From Orobanche coerulescens (lineage: Eukaryota; Streptophyta; Magnoliopsida; Lamiales; Orobanchaceae), in contig CM065817.1 of the NCBI GenBank assembly GCA_033398695.1, positions 64,902,001-64,966,000 of the forward strand: 64,000 bases of DNA. Direction: 5' to 3'. The notes under the pieces are model-generated. The model saw nothing but the letters and a program-made list of their open reading frames with translations. It was not told the DNA's origin and ran no database searches. Within the stretch, counting starts at the first letter, position 1. The number at the start of each line of letters is the position of its first letter. This document shows, piece by piece, positions 22,031-33,374 of this stretch. Position numbers and translations under genes: made by a program.

Positions 22031-22637
22031 TCAATCGATGACAATAATACCACAAATGATTGAACATTTCGATTGCCCTAGAATGGTCAATCGATAAAAA
22101 GTGATACAATGAATGATTGAATAGCTCGATTGCCTTGGAAAGGCCAATCGATGAAAATGATGCAATGAAGGATTGAATAACTCGATTGCCTTAGGAAGGT
22201 CAATCGATGAAAATGATACAATGAATGATTGAATGACTTGATTGCCTTAGAAAGGCCAATCGATGAAAATGATGCAATGAATGATTGAATAACTCGATTG
22301 CCTTAGAAAGGTCAATCGATGAAAATGATACAATGAATGATTGAATGACTCGATTGCCTTAGAAAGGCCAATCGATGAAAATGATGCAATGAATGATTGA
22401 ATAACTCGATTGCCTTAGAAAGGTCAATCGATGAAAATGATACAATGAATGATTGAATGACTCGATTGCCTTAGAAAGGCCAATCGATGAAAATGATGCA
22501 ATGAATGATTGAATAATTCGATTGCCTTAGAAAGGTCAATCGATGAAAATGATACAATGAATGATTGAATGACTCGATTTCCTTAGAAAGGCCAATCGAT
22601 GGAAATGGTGCAATGAATGATTGAATAGCTCGATTGC
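22031..22637. repeat. 56-bp minisatellite with 112-bp alternation inside Tekay pol
   Basis: About 11 head-to-tail copies of a 56-bp unit containing TCAATCGATGAAAATGATAC, TGAATGATTGAATGACTC and GATTGCCTTAGAAAGG. Unit starts at 22127, 22183, 22239 and 22295 give an exact 56-bp period. Two unit types (GGTCAATCG...ATACAATG and GGCCAATCG...ATGCAATG) alternate, making a 112-bp higher-order repeat. The array lies between the protease and RT regions. Since 56 is not a multiple of 3, it breaks the frame. Confidence 0.95.
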
Positions 22638-22993
22638 AGAATCTCTCTGCTTCCGCCATAATAATAATTCTACTGGAACAACGGGGATTACTTCCCTGAA
22701 GCACACATTCGACAACCAACGACGGAAAGATAGCGACCAAACGCTAACAAACACTGAGGATAGTATCAAGACGATTAAACCAACTAATACCGAAAATTAC
22801 ATCGTCCTAAGATAAATTCACCACGATTAGGTCCACCAACCAATCGCGGTCACTAAGCTTACTTCGGTATGATTTCCGAAAATTCTTCCATCGTCAGGTA
22901 GACCGATGGTATGAGGTCCACAAGCAATAGGACTATCCCGAAATAAGTCTATTCAAGCATGATTCGAAAATGAATGAATGCGGTGTACCAGTA
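22638..22993 (-). pseudogene. Tekay protease remnant
   Basis: Between gag and the minisatellite, minus-strand frames keep traces of retropepsin: a degraded THSF region near 22930 and DDVIFGISWFNRLDTILS near 22750-22800, which corresponds to the conserved ILGMDWL block. The DSGA active site cannot be read cleanly. Several frame changes. Confidence 0.55.
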
Positions 22994-23785
22994 TCAAAAG
23001 GTACACACAGGTTGAAATAAAATTACGAGTATACCTGAAATCATTCGGGCCACCGGATCGTCGATCCTCCTCATCACATGAATCTGGGACTTGCCGGCCC
23101 CCGAACCGGACGCTCCCGTCTGATAAATACGAGCTCCAACTCTATTTGCTTCCATTGTCTTAAACGACGTTGACAAAGCAGTCTGATTCTGAAACGCTGA
23201 TTGCTTCGGGGCCCGAGATGCCTCCGGAGCCGACTTGGAGTCCTTTCGGCAAAAACGGGCCTTATGCCCAAAATTCCCACAATTATAGCACGTGATAGAC
23301 GGTTTCAGACACTCTGTGCTGTAATGACCCGGCGTTCCACAATTGAAACAGGTGATGGCCGAACAAGCCGCTCGGGACTGAGATCCCGCACGATTTTGCG
23401 ACGTAGGAGGTCGCTCAGAAACGATAGGACTCACACGAGGCTTCTTGAAGGTTGACTGACCGCCTTCGGATTGATTACGCTTCGTTGATTTCTTGCTGAC
23501 AGATGAAGGTTGTTGTTCAACACTTTCCTTAGCAGCTGACTCATACGGGAGAGTTCTCTCGATTAATCCGGCCAGAGTGGTGCAATGATGATTGAGCAAC
23601 TGCACATGGGTCATCATGGCCTGCATAAAAGTGAGTGGATCAACCCGAACATCTCCTGATCGAGCCGAGTCCTGGGCACGATTTCCCGGCAGCGAGTGAT
23701 TATTTCTCGAGTTTCGGCCCGCACCGCGGCCTCTCCCCGTGCATCTCCTGACAGCTCTCTCCATACTGAAGTAGGAAGATCGCAT
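22994..23785 (-). pseudogene. Tekay gag lacking its capsid core
   Basis: An open frame of 263 codons. The N-terminal part is Arg-rich; a first ATG well placed for gag is at about 23764 (MERAVRRCTGRGRG). It then passes from PLTFMQAMMTHVQL directly to a linker (KKSTKRNQSEGG) and two CCHC knuckles, CFNCGTPGHYSTEC and CYNCGNFGHKARFC. The roughly 150-residue capsid region present in the left element (with WDQWL and FDWWE) is absent although the frame stays open, which points to an in-frame internal deletion. The end runs into the first protease residues (ISGILVILFQPV). Confidence 0.85.
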
Positions 23786-24315
23786 AATGATTATATTTCC
23801 CGCATGATTATCACGTTATGATTACGTCATGAGATGATGAAAATGAGTTTACATGCTCTAACTTAGTGATTATATGAATGATTTACTGAAGTGACATCAT
23901 TATCTGATGAAATTCTTGAAATGATTATCTTGAATAACTTAACAAGATTAATAATATGATCATCCAGATCGACAACTGAGTAATGAAATGAATTGAGTAA
24001 TTAATGAATTAACATGATCGTCCTGATCATTAACTGAGTAATGAAATGAATTAAGTGATTAATGAGTTAACATGATCGTCCTAATCACAATGAATGATGA
24101 TGTTTGAGGATTGCTAAATGATGAATGATGAATGAATGACTATTGCCAGAAATTATATCATGGCGTTAGAAATCTTACGCTTCTTAGATCGATTGGCTCG
24201 GCATTTGCACAGTCACACGTGACGCGAAAGTCCAATGATACTAGTCGATGACGATGATTTCAAATGAGACATGACTCGGAAGGTAGTATTCAAAACCACG
24301 CTCCGATACCGACTC
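23786..24315 (-). other. Leader and PBS of the minus-strand Tekay element
   Basis: AT-rich 5' leader between LTR and gag. The PBS-like stretch reads CGGTATCGGAGCG on the minus strand at about 24311-24299, similar to the initiator tRNA-Met site. An imperfect tandem repeat of about 66 bp (CATGATCGTCCTGATCATTA, then AACTGAGTAATGAAATGAAT) covers roughly 23957-24100. No gene is seen. Confidence 0.7.
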
Positions 24316-26440
24316 TGTAACACCCCAAACTAGGCGGATATTACAAAGGTCTGTAGATCCCCACTGGGACCACCGTGCAAATGAAAATGAATGAATTACA
24401 CAGATAAATGTAGTACCGAACCACATTACAACAATAATTACTCCGATGAGGAGTTTAGTTACAACACACCAAAGACAATACCGAATACTAGTGTATTTTA
24501 TATGAAGATAAAATACACAACCGAATGAAACGGAGTATCGAATGAAAGTCTGCGGAAAATAAAGGACAATAACATGAATAATCAAAGATCGGGGCCCCCT
24601 ACTAGTATCACTGGGACTCCTCACCGTCAACATGCTATTCCCGTGCTTTTGCCTTGCCAAGACACGAAAAACAAAATCCCCACCGGGGTCCGCTACCGTA
24701 ACAACAATCCTCAAGGGTTGAAAATACACAATCATGATTATATCTGAAGTTATGAAATATCCTGTCGAAACATACGCAATCAAACATGCTATATGAATCA
24801 ACTAACAGTACGGCTCAAAGGGTGGTACCACACTACGCCCGGGATGGAAATGTGTCCGTGCACAAGCCACCAACGAGTATCGATTGAATACACGTGTGGT
24901 CTTGTACCTAATCAGTCTCACGAGACAATATGACTCGTGTGCACAGTCCAATGTGAGGCCAACAACCAACACACGACTTAAACGTGCCGGACATCAAAAT
25001 ACAACACATACCAACCGGCACGCCAGTATGACCCGGAATGCCACGATATAACAAAAGTGACATCGAAAATGAATAATGACTCACCGAGGTGGAATGGTAG
25101 TGAAATAAATGACAGCTCAATGAAATGATTGGAACCGTCGTTCTTTATGACTGAAGTGATTAATTGACAATAACAAGTTTGATACGGTTAATACACTGAT
25201 GAAGGAGTTATGATTATGAATGAACAACAACAAAAGGGATGAATATCCTTTTAACCGAGTAAGAATTAACTTACACAATACCGATGACAATTATCCTTCC
25301 ACGAACAAATGTCCTAAATGCGATGTCGGTCGATCGAACAACCTTGAATAACACAAATACCAACAATTCGTTCAACATACGTATCATACACGATTATAAC
25401 GAACTCAACACGCCAATACGACTAAACCAAGTCCATTGAGGCATTAAATCAAACACGTTGCGGCCAAACTCCGATTGTTTACAATCAAACCTCAATATAC
25501 CAATATCAAATCCCCCAAGAAGTGTTTCAAACCAACAAACATCTTCCAAATGATCAATAATCCAAAATGAATATCCGAAAACGTGATTATAACGACAATT
25601 AATCGAAAACCCCCAATTTCAACTCGATATTCAAAGTGTTCTTGAATAATCCCTCAATAATCCAATGAATCCTTATACAAACACATAATCATATACATAT
25701 CCCTTCATATAACATGATTATAACGTCCAAAACATCATATCTCAATGTAAAATCGAAATCCAAGGTGTTGAAGAAATTACCTCTTGAAGATCCAACCACT
25801 TCGATCCGATGAACACGAGTTAAAACGAGTATCCAAGCTTTCCAAATGAATGAAGATGATGAAAATTACACACTCAAATGATTGATGATAGCAAAATCTC
25901 TCCCTCAACCCTTTCTCTCGGATAAAATAAGAAAAGGAATGAAAATGAGGAAAAATGTCCCGGCCGAGTCCTTATATACTGCCGGAAGTTACGGCCGTAA
26001 CTCGGCCCTCTTACGGCCGTAACATTCCAAGTCAACGGCCTTACGGCCGTAACCGGCCAACTCGTACGGCCGTAACTCGGCTTCGTCCAAGAGCCTGCCG
26101 ACAGACTTACGGCCGTAACCGCTCCTGAGTTACGGGCGTAACCCGCCTTCGTCAAAAACATCCGCCGACATCCTTACGGCCGTACCCACACACCTTACGG
26201 CCGTAACTCGGATGATACGGCCGTATCCGGCCAAACTTACGAGTGTAACCCGCCTTCGTAAAAAATGACCGGGCATCCTGCCTGCAGCGTACGGCCGTAT
26301 CCGGCCAAGCCTTACGGCCGTACCTGCCTCGACTTACGGCTGTATGCCGCAACCCTTACGGTCGTAAGTCACCCTTGGTCGACAACACCTGAAATTTACG
26401 AACACCACTTACGGCCGTATCCAACCTTCCTTACGGCCGT
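24316..26440 (-). repeat. 5' LTR of the minus-strand Tekay element, first fragment
   Basis: Matches the partner LTR from its outer end (TGTAACACCCC) through the hairpin CCCCACCGGGG at 24678-24688, the AT-rich part, the TATA box (25978-25970) and most of the palindrome array. It is interrupted at 26440 by a LARD solo LTR. The region at 24676-24720 shows the intact sequence into which the first LARD inserted in the other LTR. Confidence 0.92.
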
Positions 26441-28878
26441 TGTAACACCCCCAATCCACTCAGGGATATTACACGCCGTAGACCCTCTCCTCGAGGATCT
26501 ACCAGGCTGATAACTAAAATCAAACATCTAAACATCGCCTTTAAGGCTAAAATGACTCAGTAGACCGACTTGGTCTTTCAATAATAACATACAACTCACT
26601 TCCAAATACATACCCACGCAGGGGTCAAAATACAATAAACTCCCGTACAATGGGGAAAAGATACTGCAGCGGAAAAGAAAATACGACTAGACCAATACGA
26701 CATCAACGGATCCTCGTGTGATTAGTATCGTTCATCTTTCATCATCCTTCGTGCCGACCCTGTGCTATGCTCCAAAACCTGAATGCAAAAATAGACATCC
26801 ACCCCCCGAATACTCGGGGGTTAGCAAAACTCCACTGTTTTGCTAGTGCAAGAACAAAGTGCAAATACGAGCCATACAATTCACATTCCACGAATAACAA
26901 TAACCAGGAATCCTCAAAAATCCAAAAGTAACGAAAAGTACTTCCCGAGGCAAGAGTTTGAGTAAGACATTCCAGAAACCGAAAGACCACAATAAAAGGG
27001 AAACAATTTATAAAACAGTTTAAAATGCCATCGAGAGTTTTTTTAGAAAATAATTTAGGATTATAAAATCCTTCTCTTTCCAAAAATCAATAGGGTCACA
27101 GCCCAAATGTTTTGTTTTCGCAAATAGGAAACCACCAACAATTTACAGGTTCAGAGCCCAACATCACGTGTCCTCAACGGACATAAAATCAACGAAACAT
27201 AATCACGCACGCGCATCGCCTAGGACCGGGATGCTACCACAGACATCCCACCCGAGGCCTCGAAGGACCCTCCCGAGCTGGCTAGCGAAACAAATCACAC
27301 ACATCTCACAGTTGGATCAATCGCTTGTTGCATCCTGGCCACATGATCGCATGCCATGTGCCACCGTAGATTATCTCAGGCTCTCACGGTTGGATCAATC
27401 ATTTGTTGCATCCTGACCACATGATCACGTGCCATGTGTCACCGTAGACCTTCAACCATATCCACACATTTACACAAATAACATATCACATCAAGGATAT
27501 TCAAACAATTCGCCCAGAGGCATCAAACACTTAGCAAAACACCACGTCAATCCACAATGCACCGAAATGAAATAATATACGTCCACACGCAATACGAAGT
27601 GCAACATCAATACCAAACATATCCATAGAATTCATATAGTTATTCACAAACCACACCATTCACAAAACACACGCGTTTTGAAAGCAAGCCTTTAACAAGA
27701 CTAAACCGAATCTTTTGAAAGTTCAATTCAAATGACCAAGCAACCACATTTAGACGATCACTAATTATCATATCCATAAAACAAGAATAGTATGGACAAG
27801 GTACTTGCCTCGATATCACGAGCAATGGAAAAATGAACGGATACGGCCGGGTAGCCCTCAAATTCCCGAACACTATCTAGAACGCGATAAAGATCAAATT
27901 ACTACGGGAAAACACCACATGAATCATCAATCACCAACGAAATTCAACATCGGAATCATCGAGCACCTATAATCCTCCGTAAGGAATAATAAAACATGAT
28001 TACGACGAGAATCAAGGCCAAAAACAACGGAAATCCCAACAAACTATCAAAGGGAACTCATTCGAACATTTAATCGAACATTAAATGTTCAAGACCCTTA
28101 AAGAACAAAGAAATCACCCCTCGGGTCGAACGAACCAAAGATACGAGTATCCAATCCGTAGAACAAGTTCAAAACAACGTTTATACAACAATTAATTGAT
28201 TAAAAATGGATTGGAATCGAAATCAAAAAGGAAAATTCCCAAATCTACAAAAACAAGGGTTCAAGCCAAAATACCTTGATTTGGATGAATGATTCAAGTA
28301 GAGGTCGAAAATCTACAACAAGACTTGAGGTGGATGATCTCTACAAGTTTGGGAGCACTCAAATCGCCCAAAATCGCCCTTGGAATCGCCTAGAATGGGA
28401 GGAGGACGAAGAGAGGAGAAAATGAATGTTTCTCCTCGAAAATCTGCTAAAAAGTGCAGAAAAAGCCCGTGTGCCGCGGCCCAGCTGAAGTGTGCCGCGG
28501 CACACGGTACAGTCCACTCCAACACGAAAAAGGCACATCGTGTAGTCTTAGCTATTTCGACCATAACTCCTTCGTCTGGACTCCGATTGACTCACCGTTT
28601 GAACCATTGGAAATCTAACTTGATGCTCTATAATATTGCAAAGATTAAGAATTTTTGGAGTTTCCAAGAATTAATGGTGACTTTACAAAGTCGAACTCCC
28701 ACGTGAAAAAGTCGATTAAGGACACGGAACTCAACAAAACGACACCGAAACGAACTCGGACGACAAAAAGTGCAGAATTAATCATTCTTGAAATGACGAA
28801 ACGGTCATGAGCGAGTCATCAAAACGGACTTCCGCCGAAAAAAGAAAATTACCGAAATTCGAAATTGCGGATATTACA
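26441..28878 (-). repeat. LARD solo LTR (2438 bp), TSD GCCGT
   Basis: On the plus strand it begins TGTAACACCCCC and ends GCGGATATTACA. Both sides carry GCCGT (26436-26440 and 28879-28883), so it is a complete solo LTR left by LTR-LTR recombination. It carries the CCGCGG palindrome (28470-28505), a donor-like site (minus-strand GT at 28274-28273), the tandem duplication near 27302-27455 and the hairpin at 26802-26818. It is the same subfamily as the LARD at 40562-48310. It split a TTACGGCCGT|AA palindrome of the host LTR. Confidence 0.95.
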
Positions 28879-29353
28879 GCCGTAACTCGCCTTCGGCCAA
28901 AATGCCTGGGCAGCCTGCTGGACCACGTACGGCCGTAACCGGCCAGCCTTACGGCCGTAGCCGCTGAACTTACGGCCGTATCCCGGAACTTTACGGCCGT
29001 AACTCAATGCTGGCCAAGATGAATAAAACCGATAATTCCGATTCCTCGCTACGACTGATGAATGATCCGACATACCATACGAATGTGAAAGTGAACAAGT
29101 CTAACACGAGTCAAAGATGATACTCCCAGTACAAGGCTATCAATCCCAATGAAAATGATAATACTCCCGTCTCGATCTATACGTAGATGAAAAGACGATC
29201 GGTAACTGATATACGATTACAACATGTCAACAGTGAACGCAAATGAATGATTCATGAATGATGAGTGATTATTAATGAGTGAAAATTACTGAGTGACAAT
29301 TACAGACTGATAATTACTGAATGAAAATGAATGAATTACAACCGGGTATTACA
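28879..29353 (-). repeat. 5' LTR of the minus-strand Tekay element, second fragment
   Basis: Resumes the LTR with the duplicated GCCGT, the last four CGGCCG palindromes (to 29002) and the outer end, matching 19204-19678 of the partner LTR. It ends GGTATTACA at 29353, followed by the TSD ATTCA. Confidence 0.92.
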
Positions 29354-29592
29354 ATTCATATAAGCTCGTCGAATTGTATCTTGTTGCTTGACAGGATATC
29401 ATAAATTTGATGACGCAAGCCAGGGTCTCGTTCTAATGCACTAAGATCAATATCATTACTATTCACTTGAGCTTTTTTGCAAGGGTTTTTGGTAACCGGA
29501 ACACTAGGTGAAGTGGTATTGTCATCTAGATTTGTTGTCTCTTCGATATCTTGAGAAGAAGAACTAACATGTTTTCTTTTAAAAAAACCCAT
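29354..29592 (-). pseudogene. hAT transposase-like protein, N-terminal end
   Basis: Open from an ATG at 29592 (MGFFKRKHV) with a basic, Ser/Thr-rich start and the family-typical block DLSALERDPGLRHQI followed by YDILSSNKIQFDELI. The reading frame runs into the Tekay LTR at 29353. Its natural continuation is the LGPLQP-bearing sequence at 8886, on the far side of the 20.5-kb insertion. ATTCA is duplicated at both junctions. Confidence 0.82.
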
Positions 29593-30346
29593 GAATGGTA
29601 GATTGAGTTTTCTTCCTCTACTGATCTACATGTTAAATAAAATTAACAATTTTTTCACATTTTAAACCAAATTACCAATTGAACTATCAAAGTATTAAAC
29701 AAAAGAGAAAGAGTGAGAGCAGAGGGCAAAACCGAATCGATGGCGGATGGTCGTCTTCTTCCTGCTGGTCCACTGGAGAGTTTGTTTGCCGTCCAGATCC
29801 ACCCTGATTCGGGCATGAGCAGAATCCACCTATAAAAAGGAAACCATATCAAGTATCAATGATCCAAATCGGAATATAGTATGAACAATTAATTAACCAT
29901 ACACCTAAAAATCACTATATTATTAGAATAATATTGTTTCCATACATTGTATTTTATGCTACATAGCTACTATACCATTTTCACCAACAAAACTTATATC
30001 AGCATAGCTATGGTCCCATGAATCAACATTCAAGATTCACACAACTAATTAGAAATAAAATTGGTAAAAAAAAAACTGAACAAAACAGAAATACGACAAC
30101 CCTAATTAATCAGCGAATTCATCATTCTAATTTGATTGTCAATCATAAATTTGAAACATGAAGAAAGAAAATACAGCAAAAGAGACACAAATCCATCACC
30201 TGAGTTGGAATTTTCTTCTAGATTTTATTTTAATGAAACTAAACTTCCCCTTTTTTATTGAATGTTGAGACAAGAAAGATTTTGGGGGAGAAAAAAAGAA
30301 ATAAAGATGGAGAGAGAGGGGACGGTTATGGAGAGAGATAGAGGTC

Positions 30347-30384
<38 letters not shown>

Positions 30385-30421
30385 TTAGAGAGTTAGAGAG
30401 AGAGAGTGAGAGGGAGGGAGG

Positions 30422-30459
<38 letters not shown>

Positions 30460-30683
30460 AAAGAGGGATCTTGTTTGAACAAGAGAGGGTTTGTAAATAA
30501 ATTTGATTCTGGAAGAAGCCGAGCCGATGAATGGATTCTGGAAGAACTGAAGAAGGATGAGGGCGCAGGGTTGTGGACTGGGCTACGGGCTTTGGGGTAT
30601 TATATTTATTTACTACTAATTTTTTGCAAAAAAAAAAAACAGGGGTCTTGGCCCCTAAAGGCCCCATTGGGCCTCCGCCCCTG
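29593..30683 (-). other. hAT 5' flank with microsatellites and element terminus
   Basis: AT-rich non-coding DNA upstream of the hAT start codon. It contains a (TA)n run at 30348-30363, GA-rich repeats to about 30457, an A12 tract at 30628 and the terminal sequence at 30640-30683. The terminal 40 bases are GC-rich and roughly self-complementary (CAGGGGTC...GCCCCTG). No further exon is recognised. Confidence 0.6.
30364..30457. repeat. (GA)n microsatellite
   Basis: Interrupted GA repeat with GAGGGAGG variants, adjoining a (TA)n run at 30348-30363. The long frames across it are low-complexity artefacts. Confidence 0.95.
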
Positions 30684-30895
30684 CACAATAATCACCGCAG
30701 TTGTGGCATACCATTTTTTGTTTAAAAAATAGTGGATTGATTAGTAATATTTTAAGGTATGTATATCATATAGTGGTTCCATTAAGGTATGTTTTTTTTG
30801 GTTGGGTTTTCGCCTGCTTCTAAAATGTAAAGAATACCCTTTTTCAATCTATACGACTTTAGCTTTATATTTTTTTGAGTCCATTGTTATTGTTG

Positions 30896-30929
<34 letters not shown>

Positions 30930-31461
30930 GATTGTATTATTAAACAAGTAGGGATAAAATATAATTATAAAAAGGAAAAACTAATATCAAATTAATATAT
31001 TATTTTTAATATTATTTTTTATTATTATTCGTGTCCATTATTATTAGTAACATAGGAATAAGAATATAATTATGGGGAAAAAAAAGCCAACAACCAAATA
31101 TCAAAAGGTATTAAAACTGTCTTTTTATTTATGGGTCAGCTTTTTAAAGCCCCTAAAAGCTATTAAATTTATTAATTGCTTTTTTTTGTTGCCTGGCAGT
31201 ATAAAAAAAAAAAATCAAAAGCCAAAAGTAAATAAAAATAACACCAAAAGCCCATTTTACCAAACATCACCTACATCATCTAACACGTGATTTGCTAAAT
31301 AAAATAATAGTACGTATATTAAATGATGCAAGTATAGTATATTTCACATCGAGTGGCCTCCTATGCAAATCTTGATTCCTGAGATTTGCCCATAAACTAA
31401 ATCCTAAAATAAAATCTAAATAATATCAAATATTAATGGAAAACTTTGAAAAACTAAAATG
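30684..31461. other. AT-rich intergenic DNA
   Basis: No gene seen. It contains a (TTA)n run at about 30897-30928 and several A and T tracts near 31070-31220. This is the sequence between the hAT terminus and the 5' LTR of the copia element. Confidence 0.7.
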
Positions 31462-31628
31462 TGTTAAAGTAATAATACTCAATGTGTGCCTAAATTTATT
31501 AGTTTACGAATTTTCTTAATTAAGATAGGATGCTTGTATGTATTTCTCCCTATTTAAAGGGATGTCATCAATGGAATATTACACAGCTTTTGCCCTACTT
31601 TTCTGTTCAGTTATTTTCGATTCTAACA
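31462..31628 (+). repeat. 5' LTR of the old copia element (167 bp)
   Basis: Starts TGTTAAAGTAATAATAC and ends TTCTAACA; matches 50674-50846 with several substitutions. It has a TATA-like TATTTAAAGG at 31551-31560. The sequence after it (CATTATCACG) resembles the CGTTATCAGCACG seen at the primer site of many plant copia elements. Confidence 0.88.
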
Positions 31629-32663
31629 CATTATCACGTAGTCTCCCAACTAGGAATGAGAAATCGTCCGAAACCCTAAAAAAGTAACAGAATAGACGAT
31701 GCATCATCTTCACCAAGCTCGGACGTCATCTTCCTAAACCAGATCGCCGCCAAGCCTAATTCGCATAGCCTACACCGCAGCAGCACTCAGCCGCTGCCGC
31801 GTCCAGCAGCAGCCCTAAATCGGACCTCCGACCGCAACCACCTTCATCCCTAACGATCGATTCACGATCAGATCCAGACGGAATGAACCAACAAAATAAC
31901 CGGGCAAAGTCACCACCTTCATCTTGCACTCTATGAACCCAACACGACCATTTGGAGTCAAAGGCCAGGCGACCAAACCTCCATTTCAGGTCCAGAACAT
32001 AGAAACTCGAACTTCCTTGAACCAGAACCGCCACCACCAATGGTTTATCCAACCTATCTCCTCCTTCACCGTGCATCGCCAACCACCACCCCGACCCGAG
32101 ATGATATTTCCAGTAGTTCAAAGTTCCACATGAGGCTCAAAGTTGCGAAGAGTTTGAAGTAGAAGAACATCACACTCTTGCGGTTTTGACAGGCAGAAAG
32201 CGACTACCATTTTTTCTCATATTATTAGAATTGTTATTAGATTTATTATATTACTTTTTGTTGAATATTATAAATTAATATTTTTGTTGTTGTTTGATGT
32301 CTTGTAAGGGATTGTTGGACTTCACTTTGAACGGAGTTCAAGTTTTTTTGTTTCCACCAAGAACTTAAGCGGAGTACCGGAATGGGGAATGCAATATCAT
32401 CCAAGAAAATCAAAGGATTTTCCCGAGGAGGTCATTCGTTCATTATCTTTTGAAAGTACACAATTAAGGAGGAAAATTTCAGACGGCGAATGGAACGAAG
32501 AATATATTTTCATACAAACAAATCGACGATATGCCTTAGGAAAGAATCGTGTCTTTCCTGTAAGGTACACAATCCAAATAATCTTACTATTTACAACGTG
32601 TAATTTTACATGCTTTAGTTACTTTAATTGCATATTTATATTTCACAAATTTATTTATGCTTA
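31629..32663 (+). other. Leader region of the old copia element
   Basis: Non-coding leader between the 5' LTR and the TR-GAG insertion. The first half is GC-richer with many CCACC and CGCCG triplets, the second half AT-rich. Short open stretches (for example 32389-32751) show no known domain. The last five bases, GCTTA, are the left TSD of the inserted element. Confidence 0.6.
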
Positions 32664-33339
32664 TGTTATTATTTTTGGCCCAAACATTGGCCCAGAATTA
32701 TTTATCTCCATTGGCCCATTTGTGCTGGCCCGGCCCATGGCAGCCCTTTAATTAGGAGCCGTCCGATCCAGACTTAATATCTCCTTTTAATCTGGACCGT
32801 CCGGACTCCCCTATATAATACTAACCCTAAAACCTACTCCCTCATTTCTCACCTCTCACTGCGCCGTCACCCCTCCCTTTTTCTCTCTTCTCTCCCGTGA
32901 TCTTCCTTCCCTGGTCAACTCCACCCCCCGCTGCGATTTTGCTCCCGATTCTCACTACCTCCTCTCCCCCGTGAGCGGTTGAATATCACAATGGAATCCC
33001 GTGACCGATTCCATCCTTGTGAGTATTTAAATCGCGGCTGGGGAAGGAGTTTGAAACACCGAGAGAAATAAATCGACTTGTGCCTTGTGAAACGAGTGAT
33101 ATTCTTATTGTGATATCATTGAGGGTGATCGGGATTTGTTCCTGAGGTTTCTGAGGGTTTTTTCTTGGATTAGAAAGGTGCTACCGGGCTGTGTGCCGGC
33201 CGGCGTTGGATCAGCGTTCGTCCTTCGTGGATCGGACATATTTGATGTCAAATCGCATAGGGTTCGGAAGATCTGAGCCTAATCGCCACTTTCACAAAAG
33301 GGGGTTTCTTGTCCCTTTTTATTTCTTCCGTTTTTCTTG

Positions 33340-33374
<35 letters not shown>

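Larger units (their letters stand above)
8887..29353 (-). mobile_element. Ty3/gypsy Tekay element, complete but deleted inside, TSD ATTCA
   Basis: On the plus strand it starts TGTAACACC (8887) and ends GGTATTACA (29353), and is flanked on both sides by ATTCA (8882-8886 and 29354-29358). Subtracting nested insertions, the LTRs are about 2603 bp (8887-19678) and 2595 bp (24316-29353), and the internal region is 4637 bp. Order on the minus strand: LTR, PBS, gag, protease, RT, RNase H, integrase, chromodomain, PPT, LTR. Gag has lost its capsid core, and pol has lost about 560 bp between RNase H and the integrase core. It lies in the hAT pseudogene and hosts a LARD and a LARD solo LTR. Confidence 0.93.
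8038..30683 (-). mobile_element. hAT-type DNA transposon, split by a Tekay insertion and cut at left by another
   Basis: Its coding sequence runs right to left: N-terminal codons at 29592-29354, then, after the 20.5-kb Tekay element, codons at 8886-8038. There it is cut again by the left Tekay 3' LTR, so the rest lies beyond the window. One terminus is visible as CAGGGGCGGAGGCCC read on the minus strand, ending at 30683. This is the CAGGGGCGG type of terminus of plant hAT elements with TTF-zinc-finger/DUF4371 proteins. The next 8 bases (CACAATAA) would be half of an 8-bp TSD. The partner end is not in the window. Confidence 0.75.

Noticed and set aside
22031..22637. Regular repeats that could suggest a CRISPR array
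   Set aside because: Units are directly adjacent with no unique spacers, and the setting is a plant retrotransposon. It is a minisatellite. The same holds for 53169-53770.
30326..30732. Ser/Leu-rich and Arg/Glu-rich frames on opposite strands
   Set aside because: Translation of a (GA)n microsatellite.
32389..32751. 120-codon frame in the copia leader
   Set aside because: Runs across the TR-GAG insertion border at 32664 and has no recognisable domain.
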